Origin: DATKRB01 sp963794215
GTDB taxonomy: Bacteria > Actinomycetota > Acidimicrobiia > Acidimicrobiales > RAAP-2
Assembly (NCBI GenBank): GCA_963794215.1
Contig: CAWCCQ010000004.1
Location: 186,001 to 250,000 of the forward strand
Direction: 5' to 3'
Length of the DNA stretch: 64,000 nucleotides
Shown: in pieces, positions 31,278-40,408 of the stretch
Layout of the letters: each line of letters begins with the position of its first letter
How positions within the stretch are numbered: the first letter of the stretch is position 1
Notes under the pieces: generated by a model
Seen by the model: the letters and a program-made list of their open reading frames with translations, nothing else
Databases searched by the model: none
What the model was told of the DNA's origin: nothing
Position numbers and translations under genes: made by a program

Positions 31278-32588
31278 ATGACTGAACGATCGCTCCTCGC
31301 GGCGGTTTCGGGCATCGAAGCCAACCAGTCGCTTCTGGACGACATCGGCAACAACATCGCCAACTCCGATACCGTCGGCTACAAGAGCCAGGACCTCGAG
31401 TTCCAGGACTTGCTGGCCGAACAGATCGCTGGTGCGGCGGCGCCACCGGCAAACGGTGGTAGTGCGGGCGTCAATCCCATCGCAATCGGCTCGGGTGTCA
31501 CCGTGGGCTCGGTGGCCACGAACCTCTCGGAAGGCTCGCTCGAGGAGACTGGCGTCAACACCGACGTGGCGATCCAGGACAACGGCTATCTGGTGGTCGA
31601 CTCGGGGGGTGTTCAGTACTACACGCGAGACGGGAGTCTCACCGTGGACGCGAACGGCGACCTATCCACCCAGAACGGCGGACTTGTCTTGGGCTGGCAA
31701 GCCAGTGGGACCGGCGCGCTCGACACGAATGCCCCCGTCACTGGCATCCAGATACCAACTGGTGAGACGATCCCCGCGTCGGCCACCACCCAGCTCACCT
31801 TGGGCGGGAACCTGCCGGCGTGGAATGGCGTGGGCACCGTGCCGTCGGTGGTCACGACGACGCTCGACGCCTATGACGCGCTGGGCGATGTCGTTCCCGT
31901 GACGCTGACCTTCACCGGAGTCGCAGGAACCGCCAACACCTGGACCATGCAGGGCACCGTTCCGGACCCCGCAGGTGGCACCGACGACCTATGGACGACG
32001 GCACCGACGATCACGTTCGACCCCGCGACCGGACAGGTGGCCTCGGTCAGCGGATCGACCACCAACGCGGACGGATCGCTCTCCGTGCCAGTGGGCACGA
32101 TGCCGGCGGGCTACACCTTCTCCACGGGTGACACGTGGGCCTTCGAGTTCCCCGCGACTACATCGGGTGCCGCGCTGACGCAGTTCGCGGGCCAGCAGAC
32201 CGCCGCCCTCCAAAGTCAGAACGGCTACACGTCTGGCTCGTTGCAGAGCTTCAGCATCGGTCAGAACGGGGTGATCACCGGAACGTTCTCGAACGGGAAC
32301 ACCCAGGCGCTGGCCCAGATCGCCCTGGCCACCTTCGCCAACCCGGGGGGACTGGCCCTACAGGGCAATGGGCTCTTCGGGATCACCGGAAACTCAGGGC
32401 AGGCCCGTGTGGGAGCACCGGGTCAAGGAGGCAGTGGCACGCTGTTGGGCGGAGAGCTCGAGCAGTCCAACGTCGACCTTGGGAGCCAGCTGACGGATCT
32501 GATCACCGCGCAAGAGGCCTACGAGGCCAACACCAAGGTGATCAGCACGACACAGCAAGCGATCGCGTCGTTGGAGGCGATCCAGTGA
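31278..32588 (+). CDS. flgE: FlgE, flagellar hook protein
   Basis: 436 residues. The start has the axial signature (LLAAVSGIEANQSLLDDIGN, then NNIANSDTVGYKS), and the C-terminus has LTDLITAQEAYEANTKVIST, the hook-protein end. FlgE subunits are secreted and form the flexible hook. It follows flgD with an 88-base gap and an AGGAGAA ribosome site. It is the only hook-type protein here: no flgF or flgG (distal rod) is present in the window, so either they lie elsewhere or the rod is simpler. Confidence 0.94.
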   Translation: MTERSLLAAVSGIEANQSLLDDIGNNIANSDTVGYKSQDLEFQDLLAEQIAGAAAPPANGGSAGVNPIAIGSGVTVGSVATNLSEGSLEETGVNTDVAIQDNGYLVVDSGGVQYYTRDGSLTVDANGDLSTQNGGLVLGWQASGTGALDTNAPVTGIQIPTGETIPASATTQLTLGGNLPAWNGVGTVPSVVTTTLDAYDALGDVVPVTLTFTGVAGTANTWTMQGTVPDPAGGTDDLWTTAPTITFDPATGQVASVSGSTTNADGSLSVPVGTMPAGYTFSTGDTWAFEFPATTSGAALTQFAGQQTAALQSQNGYTSGSLQSFSIGQNGVITGTFSNGNTQALAQIALATFANPGGLALQGNGLFGITGNSGQARVGAPGQGGSGTLLGGELEQSNVDLGSQLTDLITAQEAYEANTKVISTTQQAIASLEAIQ

Positions 32589-32613
32589 TCCGAACTTCCG
32601 CGCATGAGGTCGC

Positions 32614-33534
32614 GTGGTGAGCTCCAACCTGGTCCACGCGGTCGGGGACAGTCGGGTGGGTCGCTACGACTTCGGGCGAGCCGAAGTCATCGACCGCGCC
32701 CGGATCCGCCGGCTTCAGCCCGTTTTCGACTCGATGGTCCACCGCGTCGGCGGCTCACTCACCGCGAGCCTGCGTCAGGCGGTGCAGCTGGAGGTGGTTG
32801 GCCTCGAGCAGATGGCATGGGAGGTCTACGCCGGAACGCTCCCGGACCCAACGTTCCTCGCCAGTGCGCTGTTCCTGCCTCTCGAGGGTCGGTTCGTGCT
32901 GCACCTACCGGTCAAGCTCGTGCTGCACCTGCTCGACGTCTACCTCGGAGGGGACGGCACCGAGGTGCCGGAGCGTCCGACCCTCACCGAGATCGAGACC
33001 CACCTGATCGGCACAGTCGCCGACGAGCTGTTCCAGGCGATCCCGGCGGCGTTCCACGCCTTTGTCGAACTGGGGCTCGGGATCGTCCAGAAGTTCAGCA
33101 GCGCGATCTACGTGCAGACGAGCCGGCCGGAAGAGACGTGCCTCATCGTGGAGCTGGCTATTTCGGTGGCCGAGAACACACCGCAGACGTTCCATCTCAG
33201 TATTCCGATGTCCGCCCTCCTGCCGATCGTCGAGGCGTTCGAGCGTTTGCAGAGGATCGGGGGATCCGACGAACCGGCCGTCTCGGACGCCGGGCGCAAC
33301 CGCCTGCGAGACGTGCCGGTAGAAGTGCAGGTCGCCTACCCACCGGTCTCGCTGACCACGAATGAGCTGCTCGGTCTCAGGGTCGGTGACGTGGTCCCTT
33401 TGGGTCACGACAGCGGGACAGAGACCCAATTCGACGTCCTGGCCGAAGGGATCCCCTTTGCCCGGGGTGTGTTGGTGGAGAAAGGCAGGCGCCTGGCGTG
33501 CACGGTGACGGGCCACAAGCTGAACGACCGTTGA
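32614..33534 (+). CDS. fliM: FliM, flagellar motor switch protein
   Basis: 306 residues from GTG 32614 (a second GTG follows immediately; GAGGTC lies at 32606). The FliM middle domain is clear: YDFGRAEVIDRARIRRLQPV, LPLEGRFVLHLPVKLVLHLL and LTEIETHLIGTVADEL. The C-terminal SpoA domain (TTNELLGLRVGDVVPLG) is homologous to FliN. FliM builds the C ring with FliG and FliN and binds CheY-P through an N-terminal LSQDEIDALL helix, which is not present here; the N-terminus is short and different. Either CheY binds another way or an upstream start was missed. Confidence 0.92.
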   Translation: MVSSNLVHAVGDSRVGRYDFGRAEVIDRARIRRLQPVFDSMVHRVGGSLTASLRQAVQLEVVGLEQMAWEVYAGTLPDPTFLASALFLPLEGRFVLHLPVKLVLHLLDVYLGGDGTEVPERPTLTEIETHLIGTVADELFQAIPAAFHAFVELGLGIVQKFSSAIYVQTSRPEETCLIVELAISVAENTPQTFHLSIPMSALLPIVEAFERLQRIGGSDEPAVSDAGRNRLRDVPVEVQVAYPPVSLTTNELLGLRVGDVVPLGHDSGTETQFDVLAEGIPFARGVLVEKGRRLACTVTGHKLNDR

Positions 33535-33547
33535 CAGGAGACGAACA

Positions 33548-33874
33548 GTGACCCAACTTGACGCATCGAGCACCCAACCGGATCCCGTGCCACTCTCCGG
33601 AACGGGTCGCTCTGGCGCCGGAATACCTATCGAGGCGCTTCAAGACGTCGAGCTCAAGGTCGAGGTCGTGTTGGGGCGGGCGCGCCTGGCGCTGCGAGAG
33701 CTGCTCGAGGTCCACCCAGGCTCCACGATCGAGCTCGACCGTTCGCGCAACAGCCCGGTCGACGTGTTGGTGAACGGAACGCTGTTCGCCCGAGGCGAGA
33801 TTGTCGTGATCGACGATTCCGAACTGGGCGTGCAGATCGAGGAGGTCGTCGCGGGAGATGGGGCGGCACAATGA
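33548..33874 (+). CDS. fliN: FliN, flagellar motor switch protein
   Basis: 108 residues, the normal FliN size, starting at GTG 33548 after CAGGAGACGAAC. The SpoA domain covers residues 32-100: VELKVEVVLGRARLALRELL, then GSTIELDRSRNSPVDVLVNG and LFARGEIVVIDDSELGVQI, all close to FliN consensus. FliN completes the lower C ring and also helps dock the FliH-FliI complex. It follows fliM and overlaps the fliO start by four bases. Confidence 0.95.
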   Translation: MTQLDASSTQPDPVPLSGTGRSGAGIPIEALQDVELKVEVVLGRARLALRELLEVHPGSTIELDRSRNSPVDVLVNGTLFARGEIVVIDDSELGVQIEEVVAGDGAAQ

Positions 33875-34422
33875 CCCGAGCGAACGCCGCGGCTCGAGGG
33901 GTGACCGTGCTCGTGTCGGCGGTGCACCGGGCCGCCACTCATCACACCACCGGGCCGTCCACCTCCGCCGACGTCTCGGTCGGGCATGTCGCGTTCCAGA
34001 TGATCGTGGCGCTCGTCGTAGTGGTTGGCGGGGTTTGGGGGGTCGGGAAGGTCATGGGTCGCTCGTCGCGCCGATCGGGCTCGCCGGCCGCCAAGCGCGG
34101 CGCCGCACCGCTTGCCGTCCTCAGTCGCCAGTCGCTCGGCAAGGGGCTGTCGTTGGCCGCGGTGCGATGGGGTGATCGAGAGGTGCTGGTGGGCATCGCC
34201 GGGTCGACGATCACCTTCCTCGACGATCCGCGCAGCGACGCCGAGGGTGGGGCCCTCCCGGGCGAGGCCGACCTCGGCGGCGAGCGGCCGGTGACCGCTG
34301 CCGCTCCGCTCGAGGACCTCGCCCGCGCGGTCCGTTCGGCGGCGCCAAGGCCCGCGTCAGGGTCCCTGGCGGTGCGGCCGTCGTTCCTCGAAGCGCTACG
34401 GACAGCGACTGCTCGCCGGTGA
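33871..34422 (+). CDS. fliO: FliO-like flagellar export gate assembly protein
   Basis: 183 residues. One membrane helix (about 43-60, VAFQMIVALVVVVGGVWGVG) is followed by a basic region and the FliO soluble domain (PLAVLSRQSLGKGLSLAAVR, then WGDREVLVGIAGSTITFLDD). FliO helps assemble the FliP ring. Sequence conservation in the family is weak, but the topology and the position between fliN and fliP are typical. The start is ATG 33871, overlapping fliN. A 144-base gap follows that may in fact hold the true start of fliP. Confidence 0.85.
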   Translation: MTRANAAARGVTVLVSAVHRAATHHTTGPSTSADVSVGHVAFQMIVALVVVVGGVWGVGKVMGRSSRRSGSPAAKRGAAPLAVLSRQSLGKGLSLAAVRWGDREVLVGIAGSTITFLDDPRSDAEGGALPGEADLGGERPVTAAAPLEDLARAVRSAAPRPASGSLAVRPSFLEALRTATARR

Positions 34423-34490
34423 ACCAGCAACGCTCGAGCTGGTCAGGTGCCGCGGTGATCGAGCCCGCCCGGGCCCGGTGACCTCCTCCT

Positions 34491-34526
34491 CGGCGTACTC
34501 GGCGTACTCGGCGTACTCGGCGTACT
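34491..34526. repeat. Four perfect 9-bp repeats before fliP
   Basis: CGGCGTACT is repeated four times without change. In the fliP frame the region reads LLLGVLGVLGVLGVLLAVLV, a strongly hydrophobic run directly before the annotated fliP ATG, as in a signal peptide. Units are nine bases, so copy-number changes keep the frame. Confidence 0.9.
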
Positions 34527-34566
34527 CCTTGCCGTCCTTGTTGCCGCGCTCCTGCGCCGAGGAACA

Positions 34567-35250
34567 ATGACGGATTTGTTGCTGGCCTCCAGTCAGGTCA
34601 CGCTCAATTTCGGCAACAGCTTGAAGAAGCCAACGTCGAGCATCCTGATCATCCTGGCGGTCACGGTGCTGGCCGTCGCCCCGTCGATCCTCATTCTGCT
34701 TACCGGGTTCACCCGGATCATCATCGTGCTCGGGCTTACGCGCCAAGCTCTCGGGCTACAGACGACGCCACCCAACCAGGTGCTGGTGGGCATCGCGTTG
34801 TTCATCTCGCTGTTCATCATGGCGCCGACGCTTGGGGCCATGAACCACGACGCGCTCCAGCCGTACCTGCACGGGAAGATTTCGGCCACCCAGGCCTACG
34901 ACCGCGCGGAGGTCCCGCTCAAGCGGTGGATGCTCAAGCAGACCGGCCAGGAGGAGCTGGCGCTCACGACCAAGACGGCCCATGAGTCGCCGTCCTCACC
35001 AATGAAGGCGTCCCTCGCCGCGATCATCCCCGCGTTCCTCCTGACGCAGCTGAAGAGCGCCTTCATCATCGGGTTCGTCATCTTCGTCCCGTTCCTCATC
35101 ATCGATCTGGTGGTCGCGGCGACCATCATGTCGCTCGGGATCGTCATGCTCCCGCCGACGTTGGTGTCGCTGCCGTTCAAGTTGCTGCTGTTCGTCTTGG
35201 TCGACGGATGGGTCCTCGTGACCCAGTCGCTCGTGACGAGTTTCCGGTGA
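34567..35250 (+). CDS. fliP: FliP, flagellar export gate protein
   Basis: 227 residues from ATG 34567, which has GAGGAA only two bases away. FliP hallmarks: PSILILLTGFTRIIIVLGLT, TPPNQVLVGIALFISLFIMA, then the C-terminal VPFLIIDLVVAATIMSLGIV and LPFKLLLFVLVDGWVLVTQS. With FliQ and FliR it forms the export gate core. Most FliP proteins have a cleaved signal peptide. Upstream and in frame there is a hydrophobic run with the 9-bp repeats but no start codon. GTG 34455 (then IEPARAR) could supply a start if one base is missing near 34,478. The annotated ATG is therefore uncertain; the rest of the gene is not. Confidence 0.93.
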   Translation: MTDLLLASSQVTLNFGNSLKKPTSSILIILAVTVLAVAPSILILLTGFTRIIIVLGLTRQALGLQTTPPNQVLVGIALFISLFIMAPTLGAMNHDALQPYLHGKISATQAYDRAEVPLKRWMLKQTGQEELALTTKTAHESPSSPMKASLAAIIPAFLLTQLKSAFIIGFVIFVPFLIIDLVVAATIMSLGIVMLPPTLVSLPFKLLLFVLVDGWVLVTQSLVTSFR

Positions 35251-35522
35251 GCGAGCAGCTGGCGCTGCACCTGGCCTCGGAGGCCATGCTGACGGCGGCC
35301 AAGATCGCCGCGCCGATCTTGCTCTCAGCGATGTTGGTTGGTCTCGTCATCTCGCTGTTCCAGTCGGTGACGATGATCCAAGAGGTAACCCTCACCTTCG
35401 TGCCCAAGCTCTTGGTGGTTGGGTTGGTGATCGGCGTGAGTGGACACTGGATGCTCGGGCAGTTCGTGGGGTTCGTGCAGCAGCTCTTCGCCAGTCTGCC
35501 CCAGCTCCTCGGGTCGGGGTGA
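35247..35522 (+). CDS. fliQ: FliQ, flagellar export gate protein
   Basis: 91 residues, the normal length, from a GTG that overlaps the fliP stop (GTGA). It has two membrane helices: MLTAAKIAAPILLSAMLVGL and LTFVPKLLVVGLVIGVSGHW, with the conserved QSVTMIQEVTLTF between them. FliQ wraps the FliP-FliR core of the export gate. It lies between fliP and fliR, the universal order. Confidence 0.95.
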   Translation: MSEQLALHLASEAMLTAAKIAAPILLSAMLVGLVISLFQSVTMIQEVTLTFVPKLLVVGLVIGVSGHWMLGQFVGFVQQLFASLPQLLGSG

Positions 35523-35525
35523 TGC

Positions 35526-36290
35526 GTGGAGATCGCTGTCAACGCCAGTTGGCTCATCGCGTCCATCCTGGCCTTCGCCCGCGCGCTTGCTTGGTTGATG
35601 GTCGTGCCCCCTTTCAACAGCCGAAACGTCATCCCCACGGTTGCCACCCTGGCGATCGCCGTGGGGTTGGCGCTGTTGGTCGGCCCCACCATTCCCCACG
35701 CCAGCCTGCCCACGGATACGGCCGGACTTGTCGGCTCGGTGGTGGTCCAGATCGTCACCGGCGTGTCCCTGGGCTTCGTGGTGAACCTGCTCCTCGGCGC
35801 GGTGACCGCAGCGGGGAGCATGCTCGACCTGGCCGGCGGGCTGACCCTGCCGCCGTCGATCGACCCGTTGGGGTTGGACCAGACGCCGCTCCTCGGACAG
35901 TTCTACGAACAGCTGGCCATCGTTCTGTTGTTCCTCTCCGGCGGCTACCTCTTGATGGTGCAGGGCTTCATCAATTCGTTCCAGGCCCCGGCCTTCACGC
36001 TGGGGTCAGCGGGACGAATGGCGACGATCGTCGTGGCCGACCTCGCGACGTTCTTCACCTCGGCGCTCGAGATCGCCGCTCCGGTCCTGGCGGTCCTGTT
36101 CGTGGCGCAGATCGTTCTGGCCCTGCTGGCGAAGTCGGCGCCCCAGGTCAACGTCTGGATCTTGGGCTTCCCGCTGCAGGTGTTCCTGGCGATGGCGTTG
36201 ACGGCCATTGGCATATCGGTGCTGCCCGACTACGTGGGTCAGCTGCTCTCGCGAGCCCTCAACGACAGCGCCGGTCTGTTCGGGAGATGA
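35526..36290 (+). CDS. fliR: FliR, flagellar export gate protein
   Basis: 254 residues with about six membrane helices. Conserved points include ARALAWLMVVPPFNSRNVIP near the start, LGFVVNLLLGAVTAAGSMLD in the middle and PQVNVWILGFPLQVFLAMAL near the end. FliR is the single copy subunit that completes the FliP5-FliQ4-FliR1 gate. GTG 35526 begins three bases after the fliQ stop. flhB follows after four bases. Confidence 0.95.
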   Translation: MEIAVNASWLIASILAFARALAWLMVVPPFNSRNVIPTVATLAIAVGLALLVGPTIPHASLPTDTAGLVGSVVVQIVTGVSLGFVVNLLLGAVTAAGSMLDLAGGLTLPPSIDPLGLDQTPLLGQFYEQLAIVLLFLSGGYLLMVQGFINSFQAPAFTLGSAGRMATIVVADLATFFTSALEIAAPVLAVLFVAQIVLALLAKSAPQVNVWILGFPLQVFLAMALTAIGISVLPDYVGQLLSRALNDSAGLFGR

Positions 36291-36294
36291 TCCG

Positions 36295-37518
36295 ATGGCC
36301 ATAGGGGACAAGCATTCGAAGACCGAAAAGCCAACCCCCAAGCGCCGACGCGAGGCACGTCGACGAGGGCAGGTGGCGCGCTCAGCGGACATCGGGGGCT
36401 GGTCCGCGCTGCTGCTCGGGTCCTTGCTGGCGAGCTGGTACTTCGGCATGGCCGAGCGCAGGGTGGTTGGTTTGATGGCTGCGGCGTCGAACGTGATGGC
36501 CGCGCCGACCGCGTCGTCGGCGACGGGGCTGCTCGGCTCGGGGCTGCTCGACGTCCTCTACATCGTCGTGCCGCTCGGCGCCGCCATGATGGTGCTCGGC
36601 ATCGTCACCAACGTGGCGCAGGTCGGCCCTGGTCTTTCCTTCGAGTCGGCGCGGCCGCAACTCTCACGCGTGAGCCCGGCCAAGGGCCTCAAGCGCCTCT
36701 TCTCGCCCAACACACTGTGGGAACTGGCCAAACAAGTGCTCAAGCTGGCGCTCCTCTCGCTGGTCGCGTACCGGACCCTCGACATGGCGTTGCACACCCT
36801 GGGCGGCACCGCTCCCGTGGGCCTCGGCCCGATCGTCGGCTATCTCGCCTCGTCGGTGTTGGGACTCATCCGTGTGGTCGCTCTGTTCGGACTGGCCCTC
36901 GGGCTTGCCGATTACGCCATCCAGCGCCATCGCCTCACGTCGGGACTGAAGATGACCAAGCAGGAGGTCAAGGACGAGCATCGTCAGCAGGAGGGTGATC
37001 CGACGACCAAAGGGGAGCTGCGACGGCGGTCCTATGCCATCGCCCGCTCACGGATGATGGCGTCGGTCAAGACCGCTGACGTCGTGGTGGCCAACCCGAC
37101 GCACTATTCGGTGGCGCTCCACTACCGCGCCGAGAGCGGCGCCGCCCCTCGGGTGGTCGCCAAAGGGAGCGGGCCGTTGGCGCTGCGCATCCGCGACGAA
37201 GCATCCCGTCACGACATCCCCGTCGTCGAGGACCCACCCTTGGCCCGGTATCTCTACGCGGTGTGCGGGGTCGACGAGCAGATCCCTCCTGAGCTCTATC
37301 TCGTCGTTGCGCGGCTACTTGCCTTCGTCTTCGCGCTACCGTCGAACCTGCGCACAACCGTGCACCATCCCGCACCCTCCGTGCTGCCTCAGGATTCACC
37401 GGCGATCGAGGCCATGCGTGAGGGCCATCGGTCCCGAGCTCCGCGATCGCACACGGCCAAACACCCGAATGGTCGTGACCGGGGTGTTGGCGGGAGCCGA
37501 GGAGGCTGCAGTGCGTGA
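36295..37518 (+). CDS. flhB: FlhB, export gate and substrate-specificity switch
   Basis: 407 residues from ATG 36295; the start KTEKPTPKRRREARRRGQVA is the FlhB signature (EKTEePTpkkr-eAReeGqva). Four membrane helices follow, then a cytoplasmic domain with the autocleavage site NPTH (267-270) and PTHYSVALHY, then RYLYAVCGVDEQIPPELYLV. Self-cleavage at N-P allows the switch from rod/hook to filament export under FliK. The extra 50 C-terminal residues are basic and low-complexity. The end overlaps the start of the methyltransferase gene, which has GAGGAGG within flhB. Confidence 0.95.
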   Translation: MAIGDKHSKTEKPTPKRRREARRRGQVARSADIGGWSALLLGSLLASWYFGMAERRVVGLMAAASNVMAAPTASSATGLLGSGLLDVLYIVVPLGAAMMVLGIVTNVAQVGPGLSFESARPQLSRVSPAKGLKRLFSPNTLWELAKQVLKLALLSLVAYRTLDMALHTLGGTAPVGLGPIVGYLASSVLGLIRVVALFGLALGLADYAIQRHRLTSGLKMTKQEVKDEHRQQEGDPTTKGELRRRSYAIARSRMMASVKTADVVVANPTHYSVALHYRAESGAAPRVVAKGSGPLALRIRDEASRHDIPVVEDPPLARYLYAVCGVDEQIPPELYLVVARLLAFVFALPSNLRTTVHHPAPSVLPQDSPAIEAMREGHRSRAPRSHTAKHPNGRDRGVGGSRGGCSA

Positions 37519-38889
37519 CCTGGCGACCTTGCTCCTCGACGTCGGGTACCCACAGCTCTACCAGCAGATCGTCGGCCCCGAGCTCTTCGCCGCCGACCGC
37601 GGGGTAGCGCTACAGGTAGTGGGACGCCTCGACGAGCCCGAGCGCAGCCTGTTGCGGCTCGTGGCCCTGGGAGCCCCGGTGAGCCGCGCCGACCTGACCG
37701 TGGCATCGCTCGCCCACGTGACCGACGTCCTCGCCAGGCTCTGCGCCGTCGGTCTGATGGTCGAGGACCGTGACGCGGTGCGGACCGATGGATGGGTCGT
37801 GGTTCCCGCGCTGCGGGGTCTGCTGATGACCGGAACGCCGCCCACTTACGAGCCCGCCGCAGCGGTGGGCTCGTCGGGCTACGTAGGGTTCGACTCCTTG
37901 CGCTTGGCCGCCGCTCTCCCCCGACGCGAGGTCGGCGGGTGCTGGACCTGGGCGCGGGTTGCGGGATTCAGGGCTTGCTGGCCGCCTCAGGCGCGTCCGA
38001 AGCGGTGCTCACTGACATCGACGACCGGTCGCTTCGACTGTCCGCCCTCAACGTGGTGCTCAACGCCGTCGATCACCCGGTCCGGCTGCTGGCCGGCGAT
38101 CTCTACGAGCCGGTAGCCGGTGAGCAGTTCGATCTCGTGGTGACCCTTCCTCCCTACGTGCCGACCGTACCCGGCTCGGGCACCTCGGAGACGGTCGCTG
38201 GAGGGCCCGACGGTCTTGGCCTGATCCGACGGGTGGTTGGCGGCGCGCATGAAGTGCTGGCCCCCGACGGGGAGCTGGTCGCGGTCTGCCAGCTGCTGTG
38301 TGGCGACGCTGGGCCGTTGCTCGTCGGAGAACTCGAGACGCTGGCGGCGGGACTCGACACCCGGCTTGTCGTGAGCGAGTGGCATCCGTTGCAGCCGTAC
38401 GTCTTGGAGCTGGCCACACGGCTCACCACCCATCGTGCAAGTGGGGATCACGAGGACCATGTGGCGCTCATCGCTCGCTACACGCATTCATTGCGCGCGC
38501 TGGGCGCGACTGGGGTGTGCACGGCGGTCCTTCGCCTGCGTCGGCCCCGGCGTGGCGGCGGCCGGCACCGAACGCGGTTGGTCGGGCGCGCCCCGGGGGT
38601 CCGCAGCTCCGACGTGCCGGTACCCGCCGCCGGGCTGGCGTTCGATCCGCCCGAGGGGTTGCTGGCAGCCTCCGTCGCGCCCGGGGTGGGCGGCGGCCTG
38701 GTCGACGAGCCGACGGCAGCGCTCCTGCGGGCGGCCGACGGCGAGCGCAACGTCCGCGAGGTCGCGTCCCGCGCGTGGGGGTCGTTCCCTGAGGCGGTTG
38801 CCGCGGACCTGACGGACCAGGCGGTCCATCGACTGATGCACGCCGCGACGCAGGGCTTGGTCGACTTGCGGCCCGAACGCGATGCGTAG
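37511..38889 (+). CDS. Class I SAM-dependent methyltransferase, frameshifted
   Basis: About 460 residues from GTG 37511 (GAGGAGG five bases before). The N-terminal part (1-130) is helical with LRLVALGAPVSRADLTVASL, resembling the accessory domain of a family of actinobacterial methyltransferases related to protein-glutamine methyltransferases. The frame changes near 37,925-37,945. The second half has RRVLDLGAGCGIQGLLAASG (SAM site), ASEAVLTDIDDRSLRLSALN and VVTLPPYVPTVPGSG, where LPPY replaces the usual N/D-PPY. The substrate is unknown. It overlaps both flhB and the next gene but may not be a flagellar gene. The frameshift is probably an indel error. Confidence 0.75.
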
Positions 38890-39538
38890 GCGTCTGCCTG
38901 GGCATCGTCGAATCGGTGATCTCGAGCGTCACCGAGCGCTCGAGCTGCTGAGCAGGGCGGCGTCCGAGGGCCGTTTCTCAGGTTCGGGGGGCTACGAGGA
39001 CGCGGTGCACAACGTCGAGTCGGCGAGAACTGCCGCCGACCTCGACCAAATTCTCGCGGCCACCCGCCTCCTCGTGCCCACCAGGGTGCGGGACCGAGTG
39101 CTCGGCGCGATCGCCAACGCGCACGCGGTAGGTCAGCTCGACTTCGCCGAGTTCTTGGCCAGGAGCGACCGTGCGCACGCCCCGCTGTCCTATTCGGACG
39201 CAGCCGGGCTCGTGGGGGACCTCGGTGTCGTGATCAGGATGCCTCGGGCGACCCGCCAAATCCGGCGGCGACATCGTCGAACCCTTCGACTGGCGCTGAT
39301 CGGTGGAGGAGTGGGCGCGGGACTGGTGGCGCTGCCCGTCGCCGTGACGTTTCCCGGGGAGATCGTGTCGTGGCTGCCCGTAGTGGCGTGCACGGGGACG
39401 TTCACCGCCGCCGGCACCGCGGCTGTGGCCGTGGTCGCGCCGTTGCGCTGGCGGACGATGGCAGGGCCGGCGGCCGTCGATCACAGCCCCCCGAGCGGAC
39501 CGGACGGTGGCCGAGACGAGTTGCCGCCGCAAGACTGA
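38882..39538 (+). CDS. DUF1707-like repeat membrane protein
   Basis: 218 residues. Two helical repeats (about 10-55 and 68-112) each resemble the DUF1707/SHOCT-like pattern, RIGDLERHRALELLSRAASE in the first and VRDRVLGAIANAHAVGQLDF in the second. Then follow a basic stretch (RQIRRRHRRTLR) and two membrane helices (LALIGGGVGAGLVALPVAVT and WLPVVACTGTFTAAGTAAVA). Proteins of this type are common in actinobacteria and of unknown role, perhaps regulatory. It overlaps the preceding methyltransferase by eight bases, so the pair is probably co-transcribed. It ends 37 bases from the convergent fliA. Confidence 0.7.
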   Translation: MRRRLPGHRRIGDLERHRALELLSRAASEGRFSGSGGYEDAVHNVESARTAADLDQILAATRLLVPTRVRDRVLGAIANAHAVGQLDFAEFLARSDRAHAPLSYSDAAGLVGDLGVVIRMPRATRQIRRRHRRTLRLALIGGGVGAGLVALPVAVTFPGEIVSWLPVVACTGTFTAAGTAAVAVVAPLRWRTMAGPAAVDHSPPSGPDGGRDELPPQD

Positions 39539-39575
39539 CGACGTCGGCCAGCCTTGCGGCGGCCCGAGGTCAACC

Positions 39576-40372
39576 TCAGCCTGGTGCCATCCCACGGGCG
39601 TAGATGTAATCCCGGAGTCGCTTGACCGCCTGCCCCCGGATTTGACAGACCCGGCTTTCGGTCACTCCGAGGACTTTGCCGATCTCCGCCAGGGTCATGC
39701 CCTTCTCGAAGCTGAGGGCGACCACGGTCCGCTCCCGTTCGTCGAGCTTGGCCAGTGCGGCGGCGAGCGTTCGGGTTACCTCTTCGGCGACGACGGCGGC
39801 GAGCGGCTCGCCGTCGCTATCGACCACGGCGTCCATCGGATCGAGCTCCTCGACGCCCGATTGGCCGTCGAGGGAGTCCACGTAGGCGTTGGAGACCTGG
39901 ACCTTGTGCGCTCGCAGGGTCGCCACGTCGACGCCCAGTCCCCCCGCCTCCTCCTGCTCGGTCGGGGTCCGACCGTGCTCGGCTAGGAGGTGCGAGGCGT
40001 TGTCATGGATCGCCCGCTCCTTGCGGCGCACGCTGCGTGGCGCCCAGTCGGCATTGCGGATGCCGTCGTAGATCGCCCCTCGGATGCGATGCGCCGCGAA
40101 GGTGGTGAACTGCACCCCACGATCCGGATCGAAGCGCTCGATGGCGTCGAGGAGACCCTCGGCGCCGTATCCCTGGAGATCGTCGAGCTCGGCCCGCTTC
40201 GAGAGTCCCCGCGGGCGGAGCGGCTCACATGGCGGACCAGCGGATAATAGAGGTCGGCCAGCTGCGCGATGGCGGTTCGGTCCCCGTGTTGGCGCAGTCG
40301 TGTCCACAGGCGCTCGATCTCCAGGGCGCGCTCGTCGACCTCGGCGTGCGGCGTCGAGGCGTGCGTCAGCAT
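39576..40372 (-). CDS. fliA: FliA/WhiG-type flagellar sigma factor (sigma-28), frameshifted
   Basis: About 265 residues from ATG 40372. The first part has ALEIERLWTRLRQHGDRTAI and LADLYYPLVRHVSRSA (region 2 start). Near 40,205-40,225 the frame changes to SKRAELDDLQGYGAEGLLDA, then the highly conserved FDPDRGVQFTTFAAHRIRGA and ADWAPRSVRRKER typical of FliA/WhiG, and region 4 with MTLAEIGKVLGVTESRVCQI. It directs RNA polymerase to late flagellar genes. A perfect TAAA-N16-GCCGATAA promoter lies about 37 bases upstream, so the gene probably activates itself. No good ribosome site precedes the ATG; a 9-codon upstream frame begins at 40395. No anti-sigma flgM was seen. Confidence 0.88.
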
Positions 40373-40408
40373 GGCGCGGAGTCGGCGTTGCCCATGGGTC
40401 CCACTGCG

